Assembly (NCBI GenBank): GCA_907163375.1
Contig: CAJQUW010010466.1
Span: forward strand, 1-64,000
Direction of reading: 5' to 3'
Length of the DNA: 64,000 bases
DNA from: Prostheceraeus crozeri
Taxonomy: Eukaryota; Platyhelminthes; Polycladida; Euryleptidae
Shown here: piece by piece, positions 40,410 through 51,609 of the stretch
Position numbering within the stretch: the stretch's first letter is position 1
Layout: every line of letters starts with the position of its first letter
The notes under the pieces: model-generated
Seen by the model: the letters and a program-made list of their open reading frames with translations, nothing else
Told to the model about the DNA's origin: nothing
Database searches by the model: none
Position numbers and translations under genes: made by a program

Positions 40410-41714
40410 CAGGGTGAGTAAAAGATGTAATGGGATATCTATTGTAAGTTGCAATAAAATGCAACAACAAAGTTATAAACATGGGCAGCACTGCTACTCA
40501 CAAGTCGTGCTTACAAAAGCGACTCAAATTGAGCACCTTCCAGCTGAATGCAAAGAGATCAGCTCCGAACAAATGAGTCATAGGCCTTCCGACAGGCGTC
40601 AGATGCAAAAGTAGTCATTTCCTCTAGAATGTAGGCTGTCAGTTCCTTTGTATTTCTTGGCAGTCGCGCATACACTCGGTCTCTTAAAGCTCCCCAGAGG
40701 AAGAAGTCGCAGACAGTAAGGTCTGGAGAACGGGGTGGCCATTCAACGAGTCCTCTTCGACCAATCCACCAAACCCGTCAGCTTTTCGTCGAGGATTCTT
40801 CGAAATGCGTTGTTGTATTGGGGAGGGACCCTGTCCTGTCGATAGTATCTGTTCTGGTTTCGTTTAGTCGTAAGAAAGGAATAACATGTTGCTTCAGAAC
40901 ATTGTAGTACCTGTCGCTGTTCATCGTTTGCTCACTGACATACAGTCCATGCAGTGACGGATCTCCGGTCATGGAGGTCTTCGACGAAAACTTCAGGGTT
41001 CTCACTGCTCCAGTAGTGCAGATTATACCTATACACAGTTCCGTTCACATAGAAGACAGATTCGTCGGAAAACACAATTCGGAGATGGAATTGAGGATGG
41101 TGGTCACGTTGCTGAGAAATCCATTGACAAAATTCGACACGTCGTGATCGTCATCAGAGAGTTCCTGGACGAAGGTTTGCTTATATGGATAATAAATTTT
41201 CTGGTGAAGAGAACGAGTGACGCTACTTTGAGAAACTCCCAGCATGTTACTAATACGTTGCGTAGAAACGTTGGGGTCGTCTTCAATCATCGGCTTGATG
41301 AAAGAAAAACTATCGTCACCTGTAGACGTCACCGGACGACCACTTACATCTTCACGCTTATTGATATCCTCATACGTGAGGAATTTCTTCATCCAGCGAT
41401 GGACTGTCGGCGGAGGTGGGGCTTCCTCATGAAATTCATCCTTGTAGCTTCTCCTTGCTTCAGACACGTTGTTGAATGTACCTGCTATAGCCTGCTATAG
41501 CTTGGTTTGAATGAAGCACTAAATGACTTCAACCATTCACATAAAGCATTCGTCCGATGATATGAATTTGAATTTAAATTTTTTAACTCAGATCATCAAT
41601 TTGGTGTATAGATATGTTATACAGCAGAAGACAAAACCATAGAAATTTAATCATCAGAATAACAATTCAAAGTGATTTTTCACAAACTTTAAATAACGTT
41701 TTTTACTCACCCCG
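40410..41714 (-). mobile_element. Mariner-like DNA transposon between the phosphatase genes
   Basis: Ends are CAGGGTGAGTAAAA and, inverted, CGGGGTGAGTAAAA, flanked by TA (40408-40409 and 41715-41716). The length of 1305 bp is usual for mariners. The minus strand encodes transposase pieces: APPPPTVHRWMKKFLTYEDI, VSGRPVTS, VSTQRISNMLGVSQSSV (DNA-binding part), and later EWPPRSPDLTVCDFFLWG near 40.7 kb with its final catalytic Asp. The arthropod-type N-terminus is like the DUF4817/SETMAR-like family. The coding sequence has a few stops and shifts, so it is probably inactive. Confidence 0.88.
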
Positions 41715-41716
41715 TA

Positions 41717-43078
41717 TGTGCAACACAGATCCGCCTATTGTATATGCATTGGAGTAGGACCATTGATTTTTTAGTTGTGGAAATGTGGAGAAAAATTACG
41801 GGTCCACGGGTCCGTCCGGGTCCTATAGGTCCAGGTTGGTCCAAGTCCGCGGGTATGCTGACCCGAAGTCTCCGGGTCGTCCGGGTCGAGTACCCAGACG
41901 ACCCGGAACCCGATTTAACCCTGATGTATATCCTATTATTATGCATCACATTCATCCCATGCAGTGCTACACTACATCCTACTTGTCAATTAAAATTAGT
42001 AAATAACTTTAAACATTGTTACAAACTTACAAATATTTTTTTTCAAAAAATATATTTCTTGAGTATCTAATGGAAATTGATGGCAGACGACTTTGATAAG
42101 CTACTACATGCTTTGACCTGATGTCGCATGAAATGTCTTAAGACAATGTCGGTAGTATGTTTGACTGCATTGGGAATGTTAAGTCGAGCTGAATACAACT
42201 CAAATAGAAATTTTTTAAAATACTTGTAAATCATGTATAGTCTCTGCCACTATCTTAGTTATAGATCGTGCAGAGAAATGTAGGTAGCTACTCATTCAAA
42301 TGAAAAAAATACACCAAATACATTGTGAAGAGTGATAATCTATTCATTCTTATACTTGGGATCCACTATTGGCAGCTTTTATGAGGACATCAATTGTGAA
42401 TATATCATGAGTAGCGTTTAAAAGTTATTCCTACTATTCATATAATAATTACTTAGACGATTTGTAAATGAATGTGATAATAACAGTTTCATATATACTT
42501 CGTCAATGGTCTATAAGGATTAATAACACCATTCATTAAGATTTGTCAAGAGTGAAGAAGATTTGATGTGAAAAGTGCCCGCATTATTAGCCCACACGCC
42601 ACAAAATATTTGGGGATACAATCCTTGTAGCGAAGTAACGCAGTGGTAGCTGATAAACGCCAGCAGTCAGTCACGGATATTGTATTCCAAGATGTCATCA
42701 AATTTAAATGCAGTCAGCACTATGGGTTCATTATTATTTTTATTCATACAAACAAAGATGAGGCTCCATCACAACCCTTACTCAAAGCTAACCGACAGAA
42801 AATTAAGCATAACTGTGAAATTATAAAGTGAGCGCATTCACAACAAAGTTTGACAATTCGGGAAAGTCACATAGAGTAATAGGTCTATCCAAAGTATAAC
42901 CAGAATTCAATGCAATGTGTTCAATACTGTGTTGAATTGAATTACTGATATTGCACAGTAGCTTGAAAAACACTTGAATTCACCTTGAATGCGAATCGTT
43001 GCTTGTACCTGCCAATAGCTGATTTAGAGACGTCATCACACTTAAATATTTGATAAACTCAATGTCACTTGAAAATAC
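41717..43078. promoter_or_regulatory. Upstream region of alkaline phosphatase gene B, with a dispersed repeat
   Basis: About 42100-42250 shares blocks with 43840-43950 (GTCTTAAGACAATG, then TGTTTGA-TGCATT, then GAATACAACTCA-like), so a dispersed repeat flanks exon 1. A (GGGTCC)-like GC-rich patch lies near 41810-41910. Just upstream of the start is CTTAAATATTTGATAAAC, a weak TATA-like site. Confidence 0.45.
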
Positions 43079-43457
43079 ATGACGAAGTTGAAAATGTCTA
43101 TCGCTTCGTTTCTTCTTGTTCTGTCTCTTATTTCCAGTGGAGCTAATGGATATCCTACAATGCGCGGCTCACAAAGTTACTGGAGGACTATTGCAGAAAA
43201 TGAGTTGATATCAGCCATAAACCTGCCCAAAATTAGCAATGCTCGTCCGAAGAATATGATTTTGTTCATTGGTGACGGCATGTCCATTCCAACTTTGACT
43301 GCAACAAGATTCTACAAAGCGCAACAGCAAAAGGCCGATAATCCTGGTCGAACTGTGCTAGCATTCGAAGATTCACCCTTTACGGCTATGTCAAAAACTT
43401 ATACTGATGATTATATGGTTCCTGATTCAGCTGCTACAGCAACAGCAATGCTTACAG
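43079..43457 (+). CDS. Alkaline phosphatase gene B, exon 1
   Basis: It codes for 126 residues: signal peptide (MSIASFLLVLSLISSGANG), a mature N-terminal helix, NMILFIGDGMSIPTLTATRF with the metal-binding Asp, FEDSPFTAMSKTY, and VPDSAATATAMLTG with the catalytic serine region. The donor is CTTACAG followed by GTGAGC, in phase 1. The next exon is 58364-58580. The length (379 nt) and splice site are the same as in gene A, so the genes are duplicates, although the proteins differ at roughly half of positions. Confidence 0.92.
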
Positions 43458-46379
43458 GTGAGCTGAATGGGGGTGTCATAGGGATACTTTGCTGTCCCAT
43501 ACAGTCAGTACTGTAAGTGGACTTGATATCCCACGGGCCGGGCCTAAAAATGTTATTGATGCTATTTTACCTCGGCTATTTTGAGCTCTGAATCTGGGGC
43601 TCTTGGAGGTCAATACCTTTGATCTTGATGTCCCCATCATTTAACAGTTCACGAACTTGCTACACTGCAATTGGCGTATGCTCGTTCCAAAGGAAAGCAT
43701 CAATTTTTGCCAACTCGGTCATCTTGTTACCATGAAAAGCGGCTCGAAATTTGAGTCTGAGCTTTTTTCAAAAAATGATGTATTGAACATCGGCAAGAAA
43801 TATTATGGTAAATATGACTATGATTAACTGTACGTTTTAATCAGTTATCGTATGAAAACGTCTTAAGACAATGCAGACAGTGTGTTTGAATGCATTCGGG
43901 TATCTAAACGGTACTGAATGCAACTCAGACAGAGATCTTGAAAATTCATGCAAATTGCCGATAGTCAGATATTATCAGAAAAATTACAATAACTGCTCGT
44001 CCAAATAGACGACTGGCTGATTTAAAACAGCATACCAAAATATGCTTTGGTATCCATCCTTCGTGTGTGTTTGGTAGTGACCGGTTTACAGTGCACATGC
44101 AAACGACAGGGACCTGGAATACTGTGGCCTTCAACTTTCCTGTCAAAATGTAGCACATTTCCGAATTTTCCATAAGTCGTTGGAGGTTGGTTGGCAGTGG
44201 CAAAAAGTTGTCTTCACTGGATAGTAATCAGATTATTTATCAGTCCTGACATTGTCAAGTCAAACAGAATTGTGAGCGAGAATAACTGAGAGTAGATGTA
44301 GAAGGATGTGAGGCAGTTCCTGAGGTAGAACAATTGCATGCATAGAAATCGAACAATTAGTTACCTATCCAGCAAGATGGATGCTTTTCTATTTGGCTGT
44401 TATCAGGGAACCTTAGTTGGCTCCGCTTTTCATATTGTGTCTCATTCGCAAAATAGATGATTGCATAAACGATTTCGTAAATTTTTCTTTATAAGTCAGT
44501 TTCTGACAGAAAAGCGCATCAAATCTGGGTCGTTATTCCATCCACATCAATCAAAATTTCAAATTTCCCCACTATATTTCAAAACAACACGCCTTGTAAA
44601 TGATTTCGCAATTTTGCCTGACAGCAGTATAGCAACTCTGCTGTCTCGCATAGCGACACCTTCAAAATGAATGACACAATGTGTTTGTCTCCTCCGTTTA
44701 AGTATTCGTAATGAGCGTTTTATTTACTATTTATTCCACTAACCCGTGGGTATGAACTGAGTTGATATTTCAAGTCTGGCAACTTTGTCAGCTGAGTACC
44801 TACCTACACTGGCCCTTTTCTTTGCGTCAAATTGCACTTAAATTAGCAAATAGAAAGCGATTTTTAACATTAAAATAATGGCACTTTCTATGAACTCTAG
44901 ACTTAAAATTATTGTGGACTTTTCAAGGTCTACTGCACTATTTAAGCCGACTGTTGTTATTCGTGTCTGTATGGTCTCACTGAAACGATATGTAACGTAA
45001 GAATTACAGTATTTTTCGTTCCAGTCCAATAAAAGTATAACAATGTGATAAATCTGTTGCTATGCCATCTATCTAAAGTGGTGTTTTATTGTCAAAAATC
45101 GCTTTCTTCTTGCTGCTTTAAGTGTGATTTGACGCAAAAAATGGTCAGTGTTTATTCATATAGGCCTATGTAGGTTATAATGCCATTGAATTCTGGTCAA
45201 GGTCAAATATGGGCTTCAAAGATAAGCTGTAATTATTACAACTATTCAATTATCAGACTATTTCATGTTTTCAGTCATCAGTGTTAAATATCACCATTCT
45301 CTTCCCAAGGCCGTTTGTCATCATGCACCTTAACTTAATCAAACCTTCTATTTACGATACACACAGCTCTTCGAATCTGCCATTCATCGACCTACCATTT
45401 TGACATGGTTGATATTGATAAACATGAAGTGAAGTTGTTTAAGGATATTCAAGAATTGGAGGTGTAAACTATCAAATGTAGTTGGCTGTGTCTTACTTTT
45501 CTAACTTGCATGTAGAGTCAGTTGCTTTGTAAATCGAGTGAAGTAATTTTCATGTTCTTTTTGTGCCACAACTGTGTACGTGCACGAACTTAATGGAAAA
45601 ACTGATTGTAAGAAAGCATTCGATCCACAGATGGACACATGTCAGCCACTTAGTGACCTGTGACCCTTATGCATCCCCTGTACGTTGACCCGCTTCACCC
45701 GTCATCCGTGAATCGCCGTGCATCCGTATAATAAATCGTAAATATGACAACTCCAGGTAATCGAGGTCGCAACATTTCCACTTTCAACATAATTAAATTA
45801 GAACACGACACGGTAAAATATTCGAAGGATCCAGGGAACGGAAGATGCCAAAGTTAAACAACTACCCTAGTAGAGAATCGTGTAAATAATTAGGTAACTT
45901 AAAGTCAAGAGCGAATGAATATAAATTAATACTAATGAATTAGAGCAACTTACCCCAGCATAGAGTATGAAACGAAATACATTTAAAGGCTAGCCGACCC
46001 AACTTTTAAAGTGAATTGAATTGAAACTTATAATCAATTTTATTTTGCAGCCAAAGAACTAAAATGAGAGTTCGCCATGGACATGACGAGAAGATAACTG
46101 AAAATTATTAATAGTGAAAATCAAGAAACCTAAGAAGCCGAAATAAGATCGCTATGTATGGAGTCATCAGGGAGGAATCATGTAGCTGCATGAAGCAAGG
46201 TTTCGGCCCTGACCTCCAACCTGTAATACATGGCGGGGCCAGGCCAACCATATTGAATGAACGATAACGATTCCTCTAAGATTGAGGAAACATAGCTAAA
46301 ACCTAACCGAAAATCAGATTTTGGATTTCAGAGAACAAAAGGAAACATAAGAACATGGAAAATAGTTGTTGATCTAATA

Positions 46380-47040
46380 TACCTTTGATGGAAGGTATTT
46401 GGCCAGGCGAAAAACAACCAAACTTATAAACGAGGAACCTATTCATCGAGAAGGACTTTATGCAAGAGTTAATTAGTGGATTAACCTGGTAACTCCTTTC
46501 CTTGAAGATATTGAAAATATCCTCAGCTCTTGATGTGAAGGCGGAAGCATGAGATGAAATCCGGGCGAACCTGATGAGTTGGGCAGCAAAGATGTTTTAG
46601 CCAGTGTTCAAGAGCATATTACTTTCGGTGAAAGTATGTAGCACCGCAGGGAAGCTGAACTCATCAACCTCATGGTAAACCTCCGTGGTGTATAGGCCAA
46701 TATCTTGGATCTTGATTTAAACATCCAAATAATTTACGCACTTGCTGTTGTCACCGCTGCTGATACCAAGAGGTGCTATCGGGTAGATTTCAGGAAGGAT
46801 CTTATCGAAGTGCTTGTAATTACACACAAATGTCATCGACATACTTTGTGGTGCAAGAGAGAAGTTTGGCCAAGCCAAATCTCATACTCGCTGGAAGCCC
46901 CGTCACGAATTTGAACTCCTGTGTGCTAAGAAGAGGTCAGCCAGGGTCAGCCAAGAATAGGTCTAATCAAGTTCTTCTAGCAATGGAGCAAATTTTGTCG
47001 AAAAGTCAATAAATGGAGCATGCAGTTTGTGACAACAATT
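46380..47040 (-). mobile_element. Retroelement reverse transcriptase relic
   Basis: Minus-strand reading shows TTKYVDDICV (catalytic Asp pair) near 46.83 kb, then VNYLDV, GLYTTEVYHEVDEFSFPAVL, and AAQLIRFARISSHASAFTSR near 46.55 kb. The YVDD followed by a QLIRFAR block is seen in a group of animal reverse transcriptases outside the usual LINE and Copia types; the exact class is uncertain. It is old and broken at several places. Confidence 0.65.
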
Positions 47041-47869
47041 AATTCATTTCCCTCTTTAAATGCGTCCAACCATCAATAATAGCCGATTCATTTATCTTTC
47101 TCAGTGCACTGAAAATTGCACTGGTTCTGGAACAAGTTCCCAAATAAGTAAATCGGCAAGGCACAAATTTGAATCCCATCAATACGTGGTTATTTAAGAA
47201 TAAACAGCTGCCTAGTGAACAGAATCTGGGGAATAGAATTTCTGTCTTGGCCAAGAACGTAAAATGCAATCCTTTACTGTATGATTCATTTTTATCTGGT
47301 CACATGTTTACTGTTGCTATAGAAACTCAGTGCACTCAGGCCTTGTTCTGCTTCTAAGGCAGAACCACCGAATTAGACAGGTCGTCTCTTCTTCTGTTTG
47401 ACTCATAGAAATGAACTGTTTATCTGAAGTTGACTAGAATGGAAATTGACTCAAGGTCGCGGCACATCCGGGGGAACTAGGTTGGGGCATGAAGAGCCAA
47501 TTAAAAGCTTAAATATGCATATATGACTGATTCTAAGCCAATGATACAGCTGTTGACAAGTGTATCTAAGTGAAAATGCGTGGGATTTATGTGCCACTAT
47601 TGTGTATTGCATGAAGCTTAACTTCCATTCTAGAGGTTTTATTGTTGTCAATTTCTATGGTTTGACTAGAAGGGAAACATTGGAACATGTAACGGTAATG
47701 AAATGGCGCAATCTGCTGACATAGCACCATAGCAATCGAACAATGAGCAGCCAGTTCAACATTAAACACGCCAAATTGTGCAAAGTTTCAGTGACTGCTA
47801 TCAACCGGATCACACAGCAAAGAGACACGGTCGATGGCAAGTTCTGCAGAGAAGTTTGTGAACGTTTTT

Positions 47870-48330
47870 TCATGCGCCTGCTAACTTTTTTTTAAAATGA
47901 TCGGAGGGCCCAACATTATCGAGAAAACTTTTGCGCACTGATCAGAATTCTTCGAATCTGAGGGAATCGTGGCGATTTGTGCATTTTGAAGGAATTCACA
48001 ACAATCCGCAAGCGGCGCGCGCGACTATTTTTCCTATCTCTGCAAAGTATCAAAAATTTATTTTTGCCCACTTATTAAGTTCCTGCATGTGCCATCTGTT
48101 TGAATCAGTTTGCACTTCTAGCAAAGTGATACGATTAAACAATCTAATTCTGTGGTGCGAAGTCTCAGTGACTGTAATTTGCCATTTTGAAGGAATATTT
48201 TTCCCATCTCTGCAAGGTATTAAAATTTTCTTTTTGTCCACATAGTAAGTTCTTCCATGTGCGATCGTTTTGAATCAGATGGCACTTCTAGCAAAGTGAT
48301 GCGCTTAAACAATCTAACTCTGTGATCATC
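47870..48330 (+). repeat. Dispersed repeat, copy 2, with partial internal duplication
   Basis: The first 290 bp match 21160-21450. From about 48180 the second half is repeated again in tandem (CATCTCTGCAAGGTATTAAAA, CACTTCTAGCAAAGTGAT). The family is unknown. It lies just left of the Copia element. Confidence 0.7.
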
Positions 48331-48946
48331 ACAGACGTGAAAGGATAAAACCTTCTATGGCAGACAACTTCATCGTCAAATTTCACGAAAACTAAAATTA
48401 TGCTTTAAGTGTCATCCATGATTGAGGAAGCGCATGCTTTGTACGTTGAGATAATTTCAAATTTAATATCACACTGTCGTCGCTTCATTTTGCTTCTGGT
48501 CTTGTGTGCTCGACAAGACATTGCGTAGGCCATTTCATGATATTTCACAAGATCAATATTCGCTTCCACATCATCAAATTTATTTTCATATTCATGTTCT
48601 CCTCCTATTCATCAAAATAATGTCAGTCGCACTATTTCCTCGTGAAGGAATATTGTTACAATCATTCATAGTCAGTTGGAAAACTCTATCAAACGTTGGT
48701 TGTATCTTTATACAATGCACACTATTTCGAAACAATCACGATACAATTCACGATACGAAAAGCTGATCAAGTTCACCCTTTGCGTCAGATTGAAAATATT
48801 CGCCTAGTTGAGCTTAATACAAAATAAAAAGCACATGTTTTGACATCACTGTCGCAACAACGAAATGCGCTTTCCTCATAGTGCTTTGCTTTATTAACTG
48901 TTTGGTCTATCTGCCTAAGGACAGGGATGCGGAGTCTTATCAATTT

Positions 48947-48951
48947 GACAG
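48947..48951. other. Copia target-site duplication, left copy
   Basis: GACAG directly before the 5' LTR; the same five bases follow the 3' LTR at 53978-53982. Confidence 0.9.
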
Positions 48952-49409
48952 TGTTGGATATGTGATCTAACCCCATGTTGTTTATGCTATTTTTCTCCAC
49001 GTTTGTATCTCAGTGAATGACAGACTTTTTCATGAAATAATGACAATTCACAATACTGACAATCATAGTTAGTAGTGCTGATAGCTAACCATCTGCTATC
49101 CATGTTAGAGTGATACATTTTTCCTTTTGTCCGTGAATCAGAGCAATGTGTAACAGTTTTCTTACAAGTGCGCCGGGATGTGTGTTTTTCTATTAACTTT
49201 GATTCGTTGACTACTGTACTCCCGAGCATCTGCACGCAATATGTTTGTTACGTTTGCAATTGTATTTAAGTAAAGTTCTCACGTCTGCGCAGTGTCACCG
49301 TCACCTTTCTCAGAATTGTCTGAGAAGAACTCTGCACAAGCGTGAATATATTACAACTGCTTGTTTTTACTTCCCTGCGAAATTGATGGCCATGTCATCA
49401 AACTCAACA
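48952..49409 (+). repeat. Copia 5' LTR
   Basis: 458 bp from TGTTGGATATGTG to CTCAACA, nearly the same as 53520-53977. It contains the start codons of the gag frame close to its 3' end. Confidence 0.95.
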
Positions 49410-50021
49410 GGTTATGGGCCCAGGCGAAACTACAGGCGGATCACCACGAACTACACAACGGGAAACACCCAACGTGTCTACGCTACGAACCTGCCTACGA
49501 ACCCTACGTCAAGGTTCCAACGCCTATGCTTTGACGGTGACACAAATAACTATGACATCTGGGAATTGAAATTCTTATCTTACCTCTACACGAAGGACCC
49601 CAAGCTCCATGCTGCAGCTCTCCCATCAACGACCACACCAGATGCGGACTCGAATAAATCAGCCTTCGCGGAACTGGTGCAGTACTTGGATGACAAATCT
49701 CTTCAACTCATCAAGAATGATGCACAAGACGACGCCAACAAGGCAATCAAGCTTCTACGAGGACAATACAAATCCAACGAAATGTCTCGTGTTGTGTCTC
49801 TCTATACAGACTTAACCTCTCTCCGAATGACCGAAGAGGAGGACATCACGGACTATCTGATCCGCTCAGAAAACGCAGCCACAAACCTCATTGCTGTAGG
49901 TGAGACTGTATCAGACAATCTTGTCATTGCCATGATTTTGAAAGGTTTACCCGCATGTTATGATACGTATGTTGCTGTTCACAGCCAAAATAGAAAAGAT
50001 CAAATCTTTGTCCGATCTTAA
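49386..50021 (+). CDS. Copia gag region
   Basis: It encodes the capsid-forming part: MAMSSNSTGYGPRRNY, then LCFDGDTNNYDIWELKFLSY, typical of Copia/Ty1 gag, followed by a helical domain. The likely start (49386) lies inside the 5' LTR, and the primer site is within the coding sequence. An open frame reaches further upstream in the LTR, but this start is more likely. Fossil element. Confidence 0.8.
   Translation: MAMSSNSTGYGPRRNYRRITTNYTTGNTQRVYATNLPTNPTSRFQRLCFDGDTNNYDIWELKFLSYLYTKDPKLHAAALPSTTTPDADSNKSAFAELVQYLDDKSLQLIKNDAQDDANKAIKLLRGQYKSNEMSRVVSLYTDLTSLRMTEEEDITDYLIRSENAATNLIAVGETVSDNLVIAMILKGLPACYDTYVAVHSQNRKDQIFVRS
49410..49423 (+). other. Copia primer-binding site (initiator tRNA-Met anticodon type)
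   Basis: GGTTATGGGCCCAG is complementary to the anticodon stem-loop region of initiator tRNA-Met. Copia elements are known to prime from an internal half of this tRNA. It directly follows the LTR. Confidence 0.85.
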
Positions 50022-51609
50022 GACCAGTTTGATAACTTTTACAAAGACGAATTTGAATTTACGTAATGATTTTAGTGATTCTGTAATGAAAACGTCATCG
50101 TATAAACATTTTGATAGAAAGAATGTACAAGTTGTTAAACATTCGAAATGTTTGTCATGTGGCAAACAAGGTCACAATAGTAAAACTTGTAGATCTAGAA
50201 ACAGATTGTGGTGTACTTTTTGCCAAATCAAAGGTCATATTGATTCAGTGTGCTTAAGAAAGAAACGAAATGAAACAAATGTTAGTGCAAGTAGCGATAA
50301 GACTACAGTATCTTACACCGATGACTACGGATTTTCTGTATTGATTGACTCAAGCTCTGTGAATTTTAACGAGTCAAATTCCTACGATAGTAACAACACA
50401 GTAATGTCCGACACTAGTTATGATTACATTTATACTGTTACGATAGATACAGTAAAGGCAACTAAATTCAAGAATGAGGCATTATTAGTAGATTGTGGTG
50501 CAACCAGTCATATCGTGAAAGATAGAAACGCATTCATTGATTTCGATACTAATTTCGATCCAAAATCACACTACGTAGAACTTGCAGACGGAAGACGATC
50601 AAATAGTTTTCTCACAGCCAGAGGTACGGCAAAAGTCTCGATGACCGATCAACGCGGTAGAACGCAAACAATTTTACTCTACAATGCTCTATGCGCTCCA
50701 ACATTCCCTGTGAATCTATTCTCTGTCATCGCAGCTACGCGAAGAAACGCATCCCTGAGTTTCCAGAAAAATTCAACACACCTTGTTGCTCCAAATGGTA
50801 ATGTATTTCCTATCATTGAAGACATCAATCTCTACTATTTCCGACTGACCAGCATCAGCCAAGCTTACGCTACAAAAACCTTGTCAGAATGGCACCAGAC
50901 TCTCGGCCACTTAAACTACGAGGACATTATCAAGACCCTACCAATCACCGAAGGAATGAGAATCTCCGACAAGAAGACACCTGAGTGCCCAACGTGTGCC
51001 ATCAATAAACAGACGCATGCTCCTATAAACCGATCTGGATCTGCTCCAGCTAGCAAACCTCTCAAAAAGGTATACAGCGACATCTGTGGACCTATCAGCC
51101 CTACTTCCAGAGACGGATTTCAATACACGATCAACTTCGTTGACGACTTCTCCGGTATGATTCATACATACTTCCTGAAAACCAAAAACGCAGCTGCCAA
51201 CGCATTACGACAATATCTGGCAGACACTGCACCTTACGGCAAAATGCTACGGCTACACAGCGACAACGGTGGAGAATACATTGATCAACGCTTTAAGGAA
51301 GTTCTTCTGTCAAATGGAATCAAACACACAACTACGGCTCCATACTCTCCTCATCAGAACGGACGGGCAGAACGTACTTGGAGAACAATTATGGACATGT
51401 CACGCTGCCTTCTCAGTGAAGCAAGCCTCCCAAAGGAACTGTGGACCCACCAGTGCGATATGCTACATACATTAGAAATAGAGTTTATCAACGACGCACA
51501 GGAAAAACAGCTTGTGAACTTTTCACAAATCGCAAGCCAAATATGCAAAACGTCCACAAATTTGGCTCATCATGCACAGTATACGATGAAGCCCACAAAA
51601 CAAAACTAG
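49960..51609 (+). CDS. Copia nucleocapsid, protease and integrase region
   Basis: Domains in order: zinc knuckle CLSCGKQGHNSKTC near 50150; aspartic protease LLVDCGATSHIV near 50490; integrase zinc-binding part WHQTLGHLNYEDI with CPTCAINKQTH near 50.9-51.0 kb; and integrase core with YSDICGP, SDNGGEY and HQNGRAERTWRT (51.07-51.38 kb). It cuts the polyprotein and inserts the cDNA. Fossil element. Confidence 0.9.
   Translation: MIRMLLFTAKIEKIKSLSDLKTSLITFTKTNLNLRNDFSDSVMKTSSYKHFDRKNVQVVKHSKCLSCGKQGHNSKTCRSRNRLWCTFCQIKGHIDSVCLRKKRNETNVSASSDKTTVSYTDDYGFSVLIDSSSVNFNESNSYDSNNTVMSDTSYDYIYTVTIDTVKATKFKNEALLVDCGATSHIVKDRNAFIDFDTNFDPKSHYVELADGRRSNSFLTARGTAKVSMTDQRGRTQTILLYNALCAPTFPVNLFSVIAATRRNASLSFQKNSTHLVAPNGNVFPIIEDINLYYFRLTSISQAYATKTLSEWHQTLGHLNYEDIIKTLPITEGMRISDKKTPECPTCAINKQTHAPINRSGSAPASKPLKKVYSDICGPISPTSRDGFQYTINFVDDFSGMIHTYFLKTKNAAANALRQYLADTAPYGKMLRLHSDNGGEYIDQRFKEVLLSNGIKHTTTAPYSPHQNGRAERTWRTIMDMSRCLLSEASLPKELWTHQCDMLHTLEIEFINDAQEKQLVNFSQIASQICKTSTNLAHHAQYTMKPTKQN

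Larger units (their letters stand above)
43458..48946. other. Intron 1 of alkaline phosphatase gene B, left part
   Basis: Non-coding except for transposon relics listed separately. The stretches 43950-46370 and 48335-48946 show no recognisable feature. The copy of the dispersed repeat at 43840-43950 lies here. Confidence 0.6.

Noticed and set aside
41738-42070. Pro/Arg/Gly-rich ORFs near the mariner-like element
   Set aside because: Produced in several frames by a GC-rich simple-sequence patch.
48987-49235. 82-residue ORF repeated in both Copia LTRs (minus strand)
   Set aside because: Antisense reading of the LTR with no protein motif; the duplication only reflects the two LTRs.
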